From JABDIY01 sp963803845 (GTDB lineage: Bacteria; Actinomycetota; Acidimicrobiia; Acidimicrobiales; SZUA-35), in NCBI GenBank assembly GCA_963803845.1, contig CAWDNZ010000004.1, positions 1,984,001-2,048,000 of the forward strand: a stretch of DNA of 64,000 bases, given 5' to 3'. The notes below the pieces were generated by a model that made no database searches, was not told where the DNA came from, and saw only the letters and a program-made list of their open reading frames with translations. This document shows positions 63,169 through 64,000 of the stretch, piece after piece. The position numbers and the translations under genes were made by a program. The number at the start of each line of letters is the position of its first letter. Position 1 is the first letter of the stretch.

Positions 63169-64000
63169 TGAGCCTGCTTGAAGTGCGCGATCTGGTGAAA
63201 GAGTTTCCGCTGCGCGGCGGGGTCTTCAACCTTACGCAGAATAAGGTGCAGGCCGTTTCCGGCGTCTCCTTCGATGTTGAGGCGGGGCAGACCCATGGAC
63301 TGGTGGGGGAGTCCGGTTGCGGCAAGAGCACCGTGGCCCGCACCATCCTGCGGCTCCACAAAGCCACGTCGGGATCGGTGTTCATGAACGGACGGGATTT
63401 GCTGGCGCTTTCCGGCCGGGAGCTGCGTGAAGCCCGCTCGGATCTGCAGATTATCTTCCAGGATCCGTTCGCCTCACTGAATCCGCGAATGACAGTGCGT
63501 GACATCGTGGGCGAACCCTTGATCATTCACAAGCGAGCCTCGGGCGCAGAGTTGCGGACCCGCGTTGACGAATTGCTGGACCAGGTTGGTCTGGACACCG
63601 GTTTCGCCAACCGATATCCGCATCAGTTCTCCGGTGGGCAGCGGCAGCGGATCGGTATCGCTCGGGCTCTTGCGCTGGATCCGAAGCTAATCGTGTGTGA
63701 CGAGCCGGTGTCGGCGCTCGACGTTTCAATTCAGGCCCAGGTGATCAACCTGCTGAAGGACATTCAGGAAGAACGCGGTCTGGCCTACCTCTTCATCGCT
63801 CACGACCTGGCCGTCGTGCGCCACATCTCCGACGTCGTCTCGGTCATGTATCTGGGTCGGATTGTAGAAACCGGACCGATTCACGAGATCTACGACAACG
63901 CCCAGCACCCCTATACCCAAGCGCTGCTATCGGCTGTTCCCGAACCGGACCCTCAGACCGAACGCACCCGCAAACGGCTGGTGCTCACCGGCGACGTCCC
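63168..64000 (+). CDS. oppF: Peptide ABC transporter ATPase (OppF/DppF), 3' end beyond window
   Basis: The second ATPase of the transporter, incomplete at the window edge after about 277 codons. VGESGCGKSTVARTIL (Walker A), IIFQDPFASLNPRM (Q-loop), FSGGQRQRIGIARALALDPKLIVCDEPVSALD (signature and Walker B, read as two adjoining motifs) and FIAHDLAVVRH (switch) are all present. The C-terminal extension begins (HPYTQALLSAVPEPDP) but its end is missing. ATG overlaps the oppD stop by one base, so oppA-B-C-D-F form one operon. Confidence 0.93.
   Translation, partial: MSLLEVRDLVKEFPLRGGVFNLTQNKVQAVSGVSFDVEAGQTHGLVGESGCGKSTVARTILRLHKATSGSVFMNGRDLLALSGRELREARSDLQIIFQDPFASLNPRMTVRDIVGEPLIIHKRASGAELRTRVDELLDQVGLDTGFANRYPHQFSGGQRQRIGIARALALDPKLIVCDEPVSALDVSIQAQVINLLKDIQEERGLAYLFIAHDLAVVRHISDVVSVMYLGRIVETGPIHEIYDNAQHPYTQALLSAVPEPDPQTERTRKRLVLTGDV

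Overview
The window is about 64 kb of high-GC DNA from an actinobacterium. Acidimicrobiia is my best guess; this rests on gene order and family flavour and could not be checked by a search. Markers include an ANTAR response regulator before polA and rpsA, an actinobacterial-type RapZ with Arg in its P-loop, a uvrC-rapZ-yvcK-gap-pgk-tpiA block, tad-type Flp pilus genes, and many TANNNT boxes placed 5-7 nt before a start codon, as in leaderless actinobacterial genes.

Layout. 0-5.4 kb (minus strand): a truncated haemoglobin and a type II fatty acid synthesis operon, fabD-fabH-fabG-acpP-fabF-fabZ. 5.5-11 kb: tRNA-Leu(CAA), a small coiled-coil protein, a pdtaR-like regulator, polA, rpsA and a terminator. 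11.1-17.8 kb: tight-adherence pilus genes cpaB, tadZ, tadA, a von Willebrand A-TadB fusion and tadC. 17.9-25.1 kb: a polytopic membrane protein, uvrB and coaE (minus), a NarL-type two-component pair, and two flp pilin genes. 25.2-28.5 kb: two GT-C-like membrane proteins, then uvrA. 31.4-48.3 kb: a surface-glycan island with a sugar-phosphate transferase, a complete nonulosonate (pseudaminic acid-type) pathway pseB-pseC-pseI-pseF plus a pseG-pseH fusion, glycosyltransferases, a flippase and an alkaline-phosphatase-fold protein. 48.5-64 kb: nadA, a zinc-ribbon membrane protein, uvrC, a methyltransferase, rapZ, yvcK, gap, pgk, tpiA and an oligopeptide ABC transporter whose last gene runs off the end.

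How it fits together. A conserved DNA-repair, replication and central-metabolism backbone (polA, rpsA, uvrB, coaE, uvrA, uvrC, gap-pgk-tpiA) is interrupted by three surface-structure islands: the Tad machinery, pilins with GT-C proteins, and the glycan cluster. The glycan cluster makes a CMP-activated nonulosonate and appears to export and assemble a glycan. Its target (capsule, S-layer or pilin) cannot be told from sequence.

Caveat. Many genes carry single-base frame breaks, including uvrA and nadA, where one homopolymer base restores the frame. Breaks are dense at 15.1-17.5, 22.5-26.0, 33.8-35.0 and 37.3-38.5 kb. I read most as assembly or sequencing indels, so 'pseudogene' entries are mostly interrupted readings of probably intact genes. 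The most unusual intact gene is fabD, which has a C-terminal biotinyl/lipoyl-like domain lacking the modifiable lysine. No CRISPR array, rRNA, insertion sequence or phage gene was seen.
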